Shown here: piece after piece, positions 34,719 through 45,919 of the stretch | Layout of the letters: every line of letters begins with the position of its first letter | Numbering within the stretch: position 1 is the stretch's first letter | DNA from: Lobosporangium transversale | Taxonomy: Eukaryota > Mortierellomycota > Mortierellomycetes > Mortierellales > Mortierellaceae | Assembly: GCF_002105155.1 (NCBI RefSeq) | Contig: NW_019029030.1 | Span: forward strand, 186,001 to 250,000 | DNA: 64,000 nt | Direction: 5' to 3' | The notes under the pieces: model-generated | Databases searched by the model: none | Seen by the model: only the letters and a program-made list of their open reading frames with translations | What the model was told of the DNA's origin: nothing | Program-made: the position numbers and the translations under genes

Positions 34719-36907
34719 TGTATCTGATAAATATTGCTTATTTTACTTATTTTTTAAGGTAAAACGCCAGAAGACTGCCGAGACTACCAAGAGATCAAGA
34801 TCCAAGAACAAACCAATAAGCTGACTATGGGCACCATTCCGAGATCTTTAGCAGTAATTCTTCATGATGACCTTGTTGACTATGCGAAATCAGGGGATGA
34901 TGTGACAATCACGTAAGTAAAAAAGCCATTCTTTACTCGACAGAATACCATACTCCTATTTCTTTGTCCTCTTAATGCTTTTATCATATCTCCCTCAGAG
35001 GTACTGTTATTAGACGATGGAAACCTCCAACATATCGAGAGCGTTGCGATATAGAGTTGGCGCTACTTGCGAACCATGTGTTTATTCATAACGAACAACG
35101 TATTGGCGTCGGGATCACGGAAGAACAACGCATTGAATTCGAGCAATTTTGGGATCGAGCTCGATCTTCAGAAGTTGACAGATCGTTTACAGCACGTAAT
35201 ACCATTCTAAGTCAGATCTGTCCTAAAATGTATGGACTTTATGTAGTGAAACTGGCTGTTATGTTGATATTGACGGGTGGAGTGCAGAAAATTGACAAAT
35301 CTGGCCTTAAAGTACGGGGTGAGCCTCACTTGTTGCTCGTGGGTGATCCAGGGACAGGAAAATCTCAGTTTTTGAAGTACGCCGCCGAGTTAAGCCCACG
35401 CTCAGTACTTACAACAGGCATTGGAAGCAGTAGCGCAGGACTGACGGTCACGGCACTTAAGGATGGAAATGAATGGCAGCTAGAAGCTGGTGCACTGGTT
35501 TTAGCAGACCGAGGACTGTGTTGTATTGATGAGTTTGGAGGGATGCGGGAGCATGACAAGACAGCGATTCATGAAGCAATGGAACAGCAATCCATATCGA
35601 TCGCAAAAGCTGGGATTGTTTGCAAACTAAACACCCGATGCTCTGTGATTGCAGCTACGAATCCAAAGGGTAAATATGACCCAGAGCAGTCTGTATCAAT
35701 CAATATTGCACTAGCCAGTCCACTTTTGAGTCGATTTGATATCGTTTTGGTACTAGTGGACACAGACGACAGTCATTGGGATCAAAAGATTTCGTCCTAT
35801 ATTTTGGATACACGGATGAGAATGGATGGTATGAACCCCAAACAACCACTTTCGAGAAAGGAAGTTGTTCGAAGGCGAAAGAGACTGAGGAGATATGCGA
35901 TGCAGCGCGAAGCAGAAGCGAACGGTGAAAGGCCAATGCCAATTAATGATGAGAGCGATGAGCAAGATGCTAATGATGAAGATGAAGAGGAAAAGCTGGA
36001 AGATCAAGTCAAGGAAGAACCATGGTCGCTCGAGAAGCTCAAGGCATATCTCATCTGGATAAAATCGACTTTTGAGCCCAAGCTTACACCGCCTGCTGAA
36101 CAGGTTTTGATCGCATACTACCAGCTACAGCGGAAAGCAGATATTAGGAATGCCGCCAGAACAACTCTTCGTCTGCTGGAGTCACTGATCCGACTAAGCC
36201 AGGCACATGCGCGGCTTATGGCAAGAAATTATGTCACAGTCCAGGATGCGGTTGCGATCGTATCATTAATCGAAATCACAGCACAGGGTGGCGCTGCCAT
36301 GCTCGGTAATATTAACCCACTTCATGCAAGTTTCCCAAAAAATGCTGAGGAAGAATATCGACAGCAGGAACAAATCATGCTGCATCGTCTAGGATTGTTA
36401 CATTTAGCCTCGCAGCAAGCATCCTCTAATACAAGTAGACGATCAACAGATACAGAAGACGAAATACCAACCAACCCCAATATACCTCCTCTACTGCGGC
36501 GCCACCAATTACCTTCAAAGCGGAAACACGCTTCCTCTCGGAGAGAACTTGATGAAGATATAGTCCTTGATGACCAAGCTGAGGAGGATATGTTAATGCG
36601 ACATCGTAATCAAGACCACGAGGGAGAGGAACGGCTAAATAGTACTATGGTAAAAGAAGAAGAGGATGATGAAGAAGAATTGATTAATAGACGCTCTATT
36701 CGACGTCGGATTGCTAAAGAGCGGACATTGCATAATGCTAATGATAACAATGATCGGAAAGAAAGGACACTTCGTGAACGGAAGAAAAGATATTCGAAAC
36801 AAGTAGATAATGAAGAGGAGGATGAGGATGAGGATGAGGACGAACCAGAAGAAGAAGGAAGATTTCCTTATGGCCGGAAGTTTACTCAAGGATCCTTAGA
36901 AATGTAG
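33684..36907 (+). CDS. MCM9: MCM9-type DNA helicase
   Basis: Six exons (33684-33753, 33862-33958, 34055-34366, 34482-34666, 34759-34912, 34999-36907) join in phase to 908 residues. The N-terminal exon 2 helix ([16 protein letters not shown]) matches the MCM9 start. A CX2C...C zinc-binding block lies near 175 ([10 protein letters not shown]...[10 protein letters not shown]). Then come [12 protein letters not shown] and [14 protein letters not shown]. The AAA+ core has Walker A GDPGTGKS near 388, Walker B CCIDEF near 446 and the arginine finger SRFD near 517. The phrase [22 protein letters not shown] is diagnostic for MCM9 rather than MCM2-8. The C-terminal 200 residues are charged and low in complexity. 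MCM9 works with MCM8 in homologous recombination and mismatch repair. An A run of about 30 lies in intron 4. Confidence 0.95.
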
Positions 36908-37068
36908 AGCAATCATTTTTTTTTTTTTTTTTTGAATCCCGTGACGACCGATCATTATCTCGTTTTATTTTTTTACTATAAAAAAGATATCTCTCATCTC
37001 TTTCATCACAACATCCTCTCAATTACGTTACATATTATTTGCCTCTCTCTTTCTACAATTTCTATACC

Positions 37069-37575
37069 ATGACAATCAAATACCGTGCACATCCAATTCA
37101 ACCATGTAATTCTATGTACCGGTCCTGCAACCCTAAAAATATGCAAAAGCAATATCGATATCAACCTCAACAGTCTTACATTTTTCGCCTGGCTCGAAAA
37201 CAGCCATCGTCGTACCCTTCGGCTCCACCATTTCCAAGGTCGACGCCGGAGCAACAAGAACTGCAGCGGCTTCGAGAACGGGAAGAGAAATTGCTACAGG
37301 AGGCGTTACCACTACGAAATCGAGCACGACAATTACAAGAGCAACGTAAACGAGCGGATAGGGTATTAGAGCTCCTGGATCGGGAAGAACAGCGGGTCCG
37401 TGCTATTACAGATCGGGTCTGCCAAGAACAGGATGCCATTGAACGAGATGTTGAACGAATTATGCCAAAGCTGTTGAAACGGCAGCAAGAACAAAGTCGA
37501 AAGATATATTGGGGTATTCAAATGAAATTAAAAAGTGAAAGTGAACCTGAAAATGATATTAAAATTGAGAAATAG
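37069..37575 (+). CDS. Small coiled-coil protein, unknown
   Basis: An intronless frame of 168 residues starts at ATG 37069 (MTIKYRAHPIQ). The first 60 residues are basic and Tyr/Gln-rich; about 68-155 is a continuous Arg/Glu/Leu-rich coiled coil (STPEQQELQRLREREEK through DRVCQEQDAIERDVERI). It starts only 160 bp after MCM9, on the same strand, with TATAAAAAAG at about 36977 as a possible TATA element. A CT-rich leader precedes it. No family is recognised. Confidence 0.6.
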   Translation: MTIKYRAHPIQPCNSMYRSCNPKNMQKQYRYQPQQSYIFRLARKQPSSYPSAPPFPRSTPEQQELQRLREREEKLLQEALPLRNRARQLQEQRKRADRVLELLDREEQRVRAITDRVCQEQDAIERDVERIMPKLLKRQQEQSRKIYWGIQMKLKSESEPENDIKIEK

Positions 37576-37814
37576 AAACAAGGACCTTGCTAAATAAAAA
37601 GAAATAAGAAAACGATAATACATGAAAACAGACAAGACGGAAAGCAAAGCACCTTGAATGCATCTCTTGACGCGTGTCGGAGATTATTTATTTTAGTCAA
37701 TACATCCTTGACAGCTTCATTTCAAAAAATGAACCAGATTCTCTTCGAAGATGATGTTCGAAGCAATGCAGCTTAGTGGTAGCGCTCCTTCCTCACTTTT
37801 CCTCACTTTTCCTC

Positions 37815-37867
<53 letters not shown>

Positions 37868-40816
37868 GGAATTGCATTCGGACAGGCATTGGCGACGGTT
37901 TATTTTTAACACGGTTGGACCACCTGTTTTTCATACTACCTGTTTTACATTTTTCGACTCTTTTCACATCACAATCCTTATCAATCGCCTGTCGTAATAA
38001 TGAATTGGAAAATGCAGCCCCTAATGTGTGTAACGTCAGCTTCAAATTAGGAGATTGTTCTCACTGCGCCAATAGTTTTGGATAAAGCATTGTGGTACAA
38101 AGAGCCGATCATTTGGAACATGGGAGGTTGCATGGGACAAGTTTTCATCGGGTCATTATGCATTTTTTTTTTAGAGGACGATATAGTAAAAACATCAATA
38201 TGACTCCCTTCCATTGAAAGAGATCATTTTACGAACAATCAATCTCCTTGGAAATCAAGATTAGATACACTTCTCTCCATTCCGCTTTCTCTGCATTGTA
38301 GTATTACAACAGTTTATGGAAGCATCAATGGCATTTATTTGCACGTTCATCCGGTAGGTTATACCGGATTGCGAAGTAAACAAACATTGCTTTGTATCAA
38401 GCATCCAACATCCTGATCTAGAACTCGCAATAGACAGGTATATGTATAATATATGTTTTGGATGTATTTATATGAACGTATAAACTCAGAAGGTGTCAAA
38501 TACACCAACTGCTGCTGCTTTACGGAACTGATGCCTATTCTTGTCCTCAATTACGAAAATAGTCTAGTGATACGTTCGAGTTCCAGGCCCAAAGATCCTA
38601 TATCTGGCTCCACTGCTCTAGGATATAGTCGCACTGTTCGTGTAGGCTGTCATTTCATGACACGTAAACCTAAATCCTATTGGTGAAATAATGCTTCGCC
38701 ATATACAACTTTGCATACTTTTCAGCTGTCCACTGCTTTGAAAGACATACCCCCTGCGAAGCATCAGGGATACTGCTGTATTTCCATAGCTGTGCATGAC
38801 ACGATCATATGGCCTTTGAGCCTGTTTTCGAGGTTTGTTGGGCTTATTATGATCTTTACATCACATTTGTGTAAGGTCCTTAAGCGAATTCGTCGTCATA
38901 TTTCGCTTAGCAAAGCCTCGCTTAAGTCAAGGAATAAGTCAGATGTGTTTAAACCCTTTGGGCTATATATGCTTCACCAGTGAAATGTCCTAGAATGAAT
39001 CTTCCAAGAAAGCTTTGAGTTGAATTTTGGATTAAAACAATTATTAAGAGTCCCTCATTGCGGTCAGTACTCGAATATATCTACCAAGACCATCCGTGCT
39101 GTCGAACAAAGTCTGGGGAATCTCAAGTCAAGGTAATTTTAAACTATGAAAGCTGCGGTTAGCTTATATTTGAGATGAGGGCTGAAGTAATTTATACAAG
39201 GTCATGACACAGTATCGGGCCTAATCAAATGTGAGGAAACAACAGCAAATTCAGCGACATCTTCCTCTGGTTTACAAGAAACAATGGGGTTTTGCAGCTT
39301 ACGGTATTCAATCAGATTTCATACGCAAGCTGCAAAAAGGAACCAAAGCGAAAGCGTCTGTTTTTAAAATAACATCATTCTAAAGGTGATAAAGAACCGC
39401 GCTCGACCCCAATACAGGACCTATAAACAAATTGTTGGATTTCATTTCGAGCCCTAGGTAGATAATGGTGTCAAGAACATGAAGAGGTCTGTAGAGTTTT
39501 TCTTGTAATGAAATAAGTACGAACAAAAATGCACTAACGGTTCCTCTGGTGAACTGGATCACTTCCTCAGTATTCATTCATATTGGGGACAAGGTACGGT
39601 TGGCACTTCTTAATCCAAGGCATAGTTAACTTTACGACGCGTACTGAACGATTCAATCTATGTGGCTCTAAATTGTAAAGGTTTTCCCATCATGAAGTTC
39701 TCTACAACCTAGCCAGAAGTGACAGAGATCACAGCAAAGTGTCGGTATAAAGGCAGATGCAAGGAATCATTAAATCAGCATAGTATTCAGTTCTCAATCT
39801 TTTGCATATGATACAATCAGGCAAAAACACCAAGGTAGGTTCGCTAACAACAAAGGCATTGCAAATCTCATCATCGCCATCGGTCTAATACAGGAACTAG
39901 AACTGGATGAAAAGATTTATAGCCACAATGGTTGGGAAGCGCAAAGGCGAGACGTGACGTGAGTTGATGTAGTACACTCTAGAAGCAACGGATAGATCTA
40001 TCAGAAGAGTGGAAGTAGTACAGCGACAGGATATGAATCATTCAGCTGAAACCATACGCATCATTAATCACAATTCCGAAATTGTGAACGCCAACATTTT
40101 TCGAAGCTTGGCGATCGCCAGAATACGGAAATGACTTCAAAGCTCCTTTGTTTTCCATAAACATGGTATCAGAATCTCCTGAGGATGGGAAAGAGGACAA
40201 CAGCATGATGGAGGACGTAGCTTTCCATAAACTTTTATGGCCAAAAAGCATATTATTCTGGAATGAGCAACGAACAAAATATATATATATATATATAATT
40301 CTTAGATGCTCTAGCATTCTTTCTTTATTTTGAGCAATATGCAAGCAACTAACAAAAAGAATAAAGACCTGTTGCTGAAACGCCACCAGTAGTCGAATCA
40401 AACACAGGTGGGCTGTCGTGTCACTAACAAGTGTGGCTGTTTGGAGGCTGGGTGAAGAAAAGGCAGCTACTCCACAGCCGTATTACAAGCTTGGGGTGTT
40501 TGTAGAAATTTTTGGTGATAGTCTAGAGTGGGGGATGTTAGAACCTAGATGCTCACAGTTCAAGAAAAGGAGCAATTGATTGGCTGCGCGAGTGCATTTG
40601 CTCTCTAGGAAAGTTGTGTCGCTTTGCGTGCAATTTGCATATAAATTGTTTTCTACTGACATTTCATAAATCAACAAACACACTTAACAGGCCACAATCG
40701 GGTAACACCATAGGAATACAAGAGTGAGGAATTCATGGTTTGAGCATGTTCCCTCGGCTGTTGCATGGTCTATATAAACTTGAGGAACTTGACATTTTTG
40801 GCAAACAATTTTTGCC

Positions 40817-40847
<31 letters not shown>

Positions 40848-41272
40848 AGGCCCTTTTACTTTGATAAACACTATTTTTATTTTTTACATCACCACCTTCA
40901 GAAAAAGAGTTACATTGACCATTGGAAACTTCCCATTCTCCTTTTCTTTTCTTTTCTTTTTTTTTGTATTCAAAAAAAAAAAAAAAAAAAAAAAAAAACA
41001 CTTCACCATCTCATAAACATCGTCGCCATCTCGATTCCAACGATTCAGTCATCCTGTCATTAATTTGGTCTGAAGGTACCTATTGCACGTTCTACACTAA
41101 CCTTCTGCAGATAGGACCAATGACGCCAATTGTTCACTAACCTTGTGCCCTTGTCCTTCCTATAAATACATCAGACTGTGCTGCTGTATCTTGAGAGATC
41201 GGTGGGAAACCTGCCTAGTTTCTAGTATCAGGCTGTGCAGTTCTCTCCTAATTCTTCAGATTTCTGAAAACA
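37576..41272. other. Gene-poor 3.7-kb stretch
   Basis: No convincing gene. Contains a long T(17)A(n) tract at about 37814-37865, an (AT)n run at 40279-40297, and A runs at 40817-40845 and 40973-40998. Short frames at 38453-38983 and 40042-40401 lack family resemblance. Confidence 0.45.
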
Positions 41273-44194
41273 ATGATGGTAATGGGGCATGTACAACCGC
41301 TAAGGTCTTCGTTTCATAGCAAGACCGACCCTTTTCATGGGCATTCACATCTCTCTCACCAAGAGCAATACGTTGAAAGAACTCAGGGGAAAATGATACG
41401 GGGAGATTTATTGGCTGATGCGCACAGCCACCAGACCACTCATTCAGAAAATGATGGTGAAGACGATGTCAACTTTCACGATTACATTCACTCGAAAAAT
41501 GACGATGATAAGGAGGCGGATAACACTCACTTTGTATCTCTACCCTTACCTCAAAATATGTCCACAAACGATGTGACAGATATGGACAGTTCACGAGATA
41601 ATCACCTCAATAGTACTACCAATATTACTACAAATGAGAGTCAACAGATTCCTTCCTCCAGTGATACAGATACCCATATGTGCTCTGTAAATATTGATCA
41701 CCTTTATGAATCAACATCATATCAATTCCCTCCATATGATCTCGTGCCTCCTCCAACTCATGATTTATTTCGTACTCTGATGGAAGAGCTTCAGACTCAG
41801 GCTGCTATTCAACGAGATCAGTTTATGGCGCCCTCGACAAGACTCGATTCCTCTGAAAGCAATACAGATAGCACTCACCATGGCCACCATGTGAGATCCG
41901 TGCCGCGATTCATGATGGAGCCCCTAGACTTTCTCAGTTCTACATATGAGTCCTGCTTAGATCCAGATTTGAATCACACCAATGAATCAACAATGTCATC
42001 AACACAGACTCAGCATTCATATCAAGAGTCACCTCAACCTACTGAACTGAACCAGGCTACTTCGGACATGGTTTCTCTATCAACACCACATTCATCAGGT
42101 GCAGGCACAAATATGAGCGATGCCGTCAAAGAGCTCGACACTGTAAATCCTAAAAAGCGACCATTATCAGATGAGCCTCACAAATTCGAGACAGACGATG
42201 GCTCAAGTCCACCTCACCCGATATCTACAAGTCATGAACACTTGTCTCCACCAACACAGGATTTATTTCGTATGCTTATGGAAGAGCTTGAGACTCAAGC
42301 AGCGATCCAGCGAGATCATGATTTAGCATCTTCGAACAAATCTGATATTAGTGGGAATACAATGAACACGTCTGAGTTCTCTTTCCATAACAATCTTCAT
42401 AATCATCACTATCATCACAATCGATTGCCCCGTTTTGTCATGGATCCTTTTGATGTCTTTATCGATTCAACTCAGACTTCCGAGAACCAACCATCTGTAA
42501 CATCAGCACCCTCTAATCCAGAGGAGGCTCAGGAGACAACTTCCTCAATCTTGCCTTCACATGATCTCTCGCCGCCCACGCAGGATTTATTCCGTACGCT
42601 CATGGAGGAGCTTGAGACCCAGGCAGCATTTCAACGTGATCAGTACATGGCAGAGACTACTGGTATACCAGCTAGAGTGGATCCTGAGGAGTATGTGTTT
42701 AATGGACAGCACCTTAGACCATTACCCCGCTTCATGATGGAGCCACTAGATTTCTTGAACAACGATTTTGATTCCTGTCTGGATCCCCATGCGACAAATG
42801 AAAGTGGATCCAATAGTGCGTACCCATTCAGCTCAGCACAGGCTGCTACCACGGACGTCACTCTGACGGAGGTACCCAATGATACTAATAGATCAGTTGC
42901 CAAGCCTTCACGTCTCTTACCAGCGAGATCTCCCCGCCCAAGGAAACACAAGGCATATAAGGCTATTCTCCCACAGCAATCATCGTCTCCGACGCATGAG
43001 CACGGCGCAAGCCAGAATGAAGCTAGTGAACCAAGGACGGAGCAAACAGCGAGCTCGGCAAAGAGGCGCAAACTCAATAATACGAGCTCACCATCCTTGG
43101 CCCCCTCTTCGCCAGCATCCACACAGCTGGCTTCTGATCCCACAGTCTCATCTCCCGAGCCAGAAGCAAAGAGTAATCAGGAGTCACAGCCTCCAGCGGA
43201 TGTTACATCAGATTTTTCTTCATCACCTTTTACCGATACGTCAGAAGGCCACAGCCCTGATGAGTCCGTTGAAGGCGCAAACATATCAGCTAAGCGGCCA
43301 TGGACGTCCAAGGATGAAGAACTATTGCTAAAATTGTTTGCAATGCAAGTACCTATTAAGGAAATTGCACAAACCCTGAAACGCACTGTCCATTCTGTGC
43401 GCTCCCGTCGACAAATTTTGACCGACCCTGGGTTTGTAAGAGGAAAGGGTCATGGTGTTTCCAGGCGCTGCAAGCAGGATCCAGCAACGACGACTAAACT
43501 GCCAACCTATGCACAAATGGCATTCCTTTCCTTGGCATGGCTGCCGGAGTTGGAGGGGACATTGAACGACGTTGCGGCCATGGTAGAGAAGCTATTCAGC
43601 CGTCATTTGAACAGAATTCCACGTACTGGACACAAAAATCTTCAGATTTGGAGGGCGCAGATTTCGGATGCACTAGCTCATGAAAAGGGCCAGCCTAGGC
43701 CTCGCTTCGAGAGTTTTGGTTTAAAGCGTGGCAGGCAATGGGTCTACCGCTTGACTGATTTTGGTAAACACATTGTGGATGCAATGGGCGGAGTTGAGGC
43801 TGTGTGTCAAGACCTACTGAAGAGCAATGAGATGGAGCTTGCGGCCTCAATAGCTGAGAACACAACCGGAGGGCCTAACGGAACCAGCCAAGATGCAAAT
43901 GGTTTATCCAAGAGCGTTGGATCTGGCGCTGATGCTGGGATCGGGCAAGGCCAGGGATATGGATACAGCTACCGCCCTCCAGATGCGCGACAAAAGTCTC
44001 GAAAACGAACTAGACCCCCAAGATTGTCTGCTGCGCGGAGAAAACAGCTAGAGGAATTAGCGAAGCAAGAGCCACGCCCGAAGGGTTCTGTAAGTGCGAT
44101 TGCCAGAGCCATGGAGGCCATGGCTGCGGGGTTGGCCAAGGTAGTGGCACAGGAGGAAGAGAAGGATAGGATGATTGTAAAGAAAGCATCATAA
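41273..44194 (+). CDS. Myb/SANT-like regulator with triplicated N-terminal module
   Basis: A single 973-residue frame starts at ATG 41273. Residues 1-560 are acidic, His/Ser/Thr-rich and contain three copies of a two-part module: PPTHDLFRTLMEELQTQAA near 158 with PRFMMEPLDFL near 212; PPTQDLFRMLMEELETQAA near 325 with PRFVMDPFDVF near 384; PPTQDLFRTLMEELETQAA near 432 with PRFMMEPLDFL near 483. The acidic-hydrophobic repeats look like activation motifs. A SANT/Myb-type domain is at about 672-725 (RPWTSKDEELLLKLF...SVRSRRQIL). A folded, possibly winged-helix region follows at about 745-850 (GRQWVYRLTDFGKHIVD). A basic C-terminal stretch (RKRTRPPRLSAARRKQLEEL) closes it. It is probably a nuclear transcription factor. 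No orthologue name can be given. Confidence 0.8.
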   Translation: MMVMGHVQPLRSSFHSKTDPFHGHSHLSHQEQYVERTQGKMIRGDLLADAHSHQTTHSENDGEDDVNFHDYIHSKNDDDKEADNTHFVSLPLPQNMSTNDVTDMDSSRDNHLNSTTNITTNESQQIPSSSDTDTHMCSVNIDHLYESTSYQFPPYDLVPPPTHDLFRTLMEELQTQAAIQRDQFMAPSTRLDSSESNTDSTHHGHHVRSVPRFMMEPLDFLSSTYESCLDPDLNHTNESTMSSTQTQHSYQESPQPTELNQATSDMVSLSTPHSSGAGTNMSDAVKELDTVNPKKRPLSDEPHKFETDDGSSPPHPISTSHEHLSPPTQDLFRMLMEELETQAAIQRDHDLASSNKSDISGNTMNTSEFSFHNNLHNHHYHHNRLPRFVMDPFDVFIDSTQTSENQPSVTSAPSNPEEAQETTSSILPSHDLSPPTQDLFRTLMEELETQAAFQRDQYMAETTGIPARVDPEEYVFNGQHLRPLPRFMMEPLDFLNNDFDSCLDPHATNESGSNSAYPFSSAQAATTDVTLTEVPNDTNRSVAKPSRLLPARSPRPRKHKAYKAILPQQSSSPTHEHGASQNEASEPRTEQTASSAKRRKLNNTSSPSLAPSSPASTQLASDPTVSSPEPEAKSNQESQPPADVTSDFSSSPFTDTSEGHSPDESVEGANISAKRPWTSKDEELLLKLFAMQVPIKEIAQTLKRTVHSVRSRRQILTDPGFVRGKGHGVSRRCKQDPATTTKLPTYAQMAFLSLAWLPELEGTLNDVAAMVEKLFSRHLNRIPRTGHKNLQIWRAQISDALAHEKGQPRPRFESFGLKRGRQWVYRLTDFGKHIVDAMGGVEAVCQDLLKSNEMELAASIAENTTGGPNGTSQDANGLSKSVGSGADAGIGQGQGYGYSYRPPDARQKSRKRTRPPRLSAARRKQLEELAKQEPRPKGSVSAIARAMEAMAAGLAKVVAQEEEKDRMIVKKAS

Positions 44195-44608
44195 GGCGAG
44201 ACGCGAATGATGGGCGTAGCGCGTCAAGCAGGCGGTCTCCTTAATTAGGAGCTTCATCTTGTACCATAGCACCAACAAGTATAGTAGACTAGAGCTACCC
44301 TGTACATGTAAATAGTCGTAACGAAGATACCAATCTCTAGATCTTAATGACCATCATTCAAATCTCACTCTTGACAGCTTTATCACATGTCATGTTTCAC
44401 AACGTTTTTTTTTCTCCTTTTAAGCAAACATCTGTCGTGTTGCCACGTTGTGGGAAGACGTTTGTTTTCAGGGACCTAGACAAAGGCTTCAAATTATTAT
44501 CCTTCATTCTCTTCTTCATTCTCATTCATTCATTTATTCATTCATTTACCTTCTGTACTTTTCCTTCCTTACCTGTATTCACTTTTCCTCACTCAATATT
44601 TTGTCAAA
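44195..44608. other. Short intergenic, CT/CATT-rich leader
   Basis: Upstream of the Lcl2-like gene: a CT-rich stretch with (CATT)n repeats at about 44519-44547. No gene seen. Confidence 0.4.
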
Positions 44609-45232
44609 ATGTTTTTTCCACAGGGTTTGTTTAAAATGTCTATGCCCCATTCTTCAAGGTTAAACCTGTATTTTCATCCTTCTGTATTGCCATCATCATC
44701 ATACAGGATTATCATTGTATTCGTTACATTCGCCCTTTACTTCCTCATCAAAATCACCCCCAATCATTCACCCCGATCATCTGCAGTACAAGGCTCATGG
44801 ACAAAAGCTCACTCTGTCTTAGAAAGCGGAAAAGCTGAGGCAGTCGTGACTATACCACCACTGTCGGAGTCATCTGTCCGTCCTGCCTTTGGCACGCCTT
44901 CAAGAGAGCCACACTGGTCCTCATCCTCGTCTTCATCACGATCATCTTCAAAACACTATCAATATCATCGTCGTCCACGGATATTCCATCGCTCACCGAT
45001 CGATCAGTTGTATGAAGATCTAAACGCATATACAAGTGAACAGGATTACTACCGCGACATTTCATCATCCAACTACCATGTAGTAGGATGGGATTGCGCA
45101 GGTTATTACTGTGCTGAGACTGATACATGTGTAGACAAGCCCATTAGCTGTCCATGCCCATCAGAACTGGATACAAAATGTGTTCATGGGGATTGGTATG
45201 TTTGCTACCGAGGAAATCGTCGATCATGTTGA
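44609..45232 (+). CDS. Lcl2-like membrane-anchored cysteine-rich protein
   Basis: An intronless frame of 207 residues; ATG codons at 44609, 44636 and 44642 are all possible starts. One hydrophobic segment (YRIIIVFVTFALYFLIKI, about residues 33-50) could be an anchor or an uncleaved signal. A Ser-rich linker leads to a C-terminal block, WDCAGYYCAETDTCVDKPISCPCPSELDTKCVHGDWYVC, given here as: C-x4-C-x5-C-x6-C-x-C, then C and C. That is the layout of fungal Lcl2 (long chronological lifespan protein 2), which is linked to ER-associated degradation. The anchor and linker are longer than in typical Lcl2, so identity is probable, not certain. AATAAA follows at about 45262. Confidence 0.65.
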   Translation: MFFPQGLFKMSMPHSSRLNLYFHPSVLPSSSYRIIIVFVTFALYFLIKITPNHSPRSSAVQGSWTKAHSVLESGKAEAVVTIPPLSESSVRPAFGTPSREPHWSSSSSSSRSSSKHYQYHRRPRIFHRSPIDQLYEDLNAYTSEQDYYRDISSSNYHVVGWDCAGYYCAETDTCVDKPISCPCPSELDTKCVHGDWYVCYRGNRRSC

Positions 45233-45357
45233 GGTTCTATTTATCCTAGGCTTTGACACAAATAAAATATAACCAACGATCTTGGGTTGTCTGTTTGTTT
45301 TATTTGCTTTGTTTGTTTGTTTGTTTGTTTGTGAATTGGCTTTACTGGGTTGAGAAA

Positions 45358-45570
45358 CTACACTTTGTCGTTATCCTCGCACAAGAGCTTTACGACGCGT
45401 TGCAGTGTGTCCTCAATCTCTTTTAATTGTCTTATCATATTAGTCGACCCCTGTCTGGTCTCTGCTTGCATCTTGTCGAGCGTATTTTCGATGATGTTGA
45501 GTCTTTGTTCGATGATCTCTTTCTGTTCCTCAAAGGAAAGTTTCTCTGTTGGATCAGGCTGGTCGGTCAT
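45358..45570 (-). CDS. Very small coiled-coil protein (70 aa)
   Basis: On the - strand, ATG 45570 (MTDQPDPTEKL) to a stop at 45358 gives 70 residues, nearly all helix: EEQKEIIEQRLNIIENTL and RQLKEIEDTLQRVVKLL keep a heptad pattern. The A run just upstream (45600-45625) would sit in the 5' leader. It is convergent with the Lcl2-like gene 126 bp away. Its size and shape recall small subunits of kinetochore, mediator or vesicle complexes, but I cannot place it. Confidence 0.55.
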   Translation of the reverse strand: MTDQPDPTEKLSFEEQKEIIEQRLNIIENTLDKMQAETRQGSTNMIRQLKEIEDTLQRVVKLLCEDNDKV

Positions 45571-45919
45571 GTTTGGAAGAAGGTCGCAAATAAAGAAGGA
45601 AAAAAAAAAAAAAAAAAAAAAAAAAGATCCCTCGCTTTTACTCTTCTTTTTACAAAAGCGTGATAGTTTTATCATCAAAGGACGAGAGTTGGGATGGTGG
45701 ATTTCGAAAAGAGTGGTATACATGTGGATATTTTATCAGTTATCACGAGACAAAAAAAAAGAGAACAACTTCTAGGGGTTGCCATTCATTGCTTTCGCTT
45801 TTATGTCTTCATTTCCTCTTAAAATAGTCTACAAGGACGAATCATTGGGAGGGAAATGTCTTTGCCACTCTGTACCCAATTTGCACTTGCAATGATACGT
45901 AGTGTTGCAAATATTTGAA

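Noticed and set aside
37766-37800. tRNA-like stretch (GCTTAGTGGTAGCGC resembles an A box)
   Set aside because: No B box or matching acceptor and T stems follow; the sequence runs into T(n)A(n).
38569-38582. B-box-like GTTCGAGTTCC
   Set aside because: No upstream A box at the right distance and no acceptor stem pairing.
40042-40401. 119-residue - strand frame
   Set aside because: Crosses an (AT)n repeat and has no recognisable domain or splice support.
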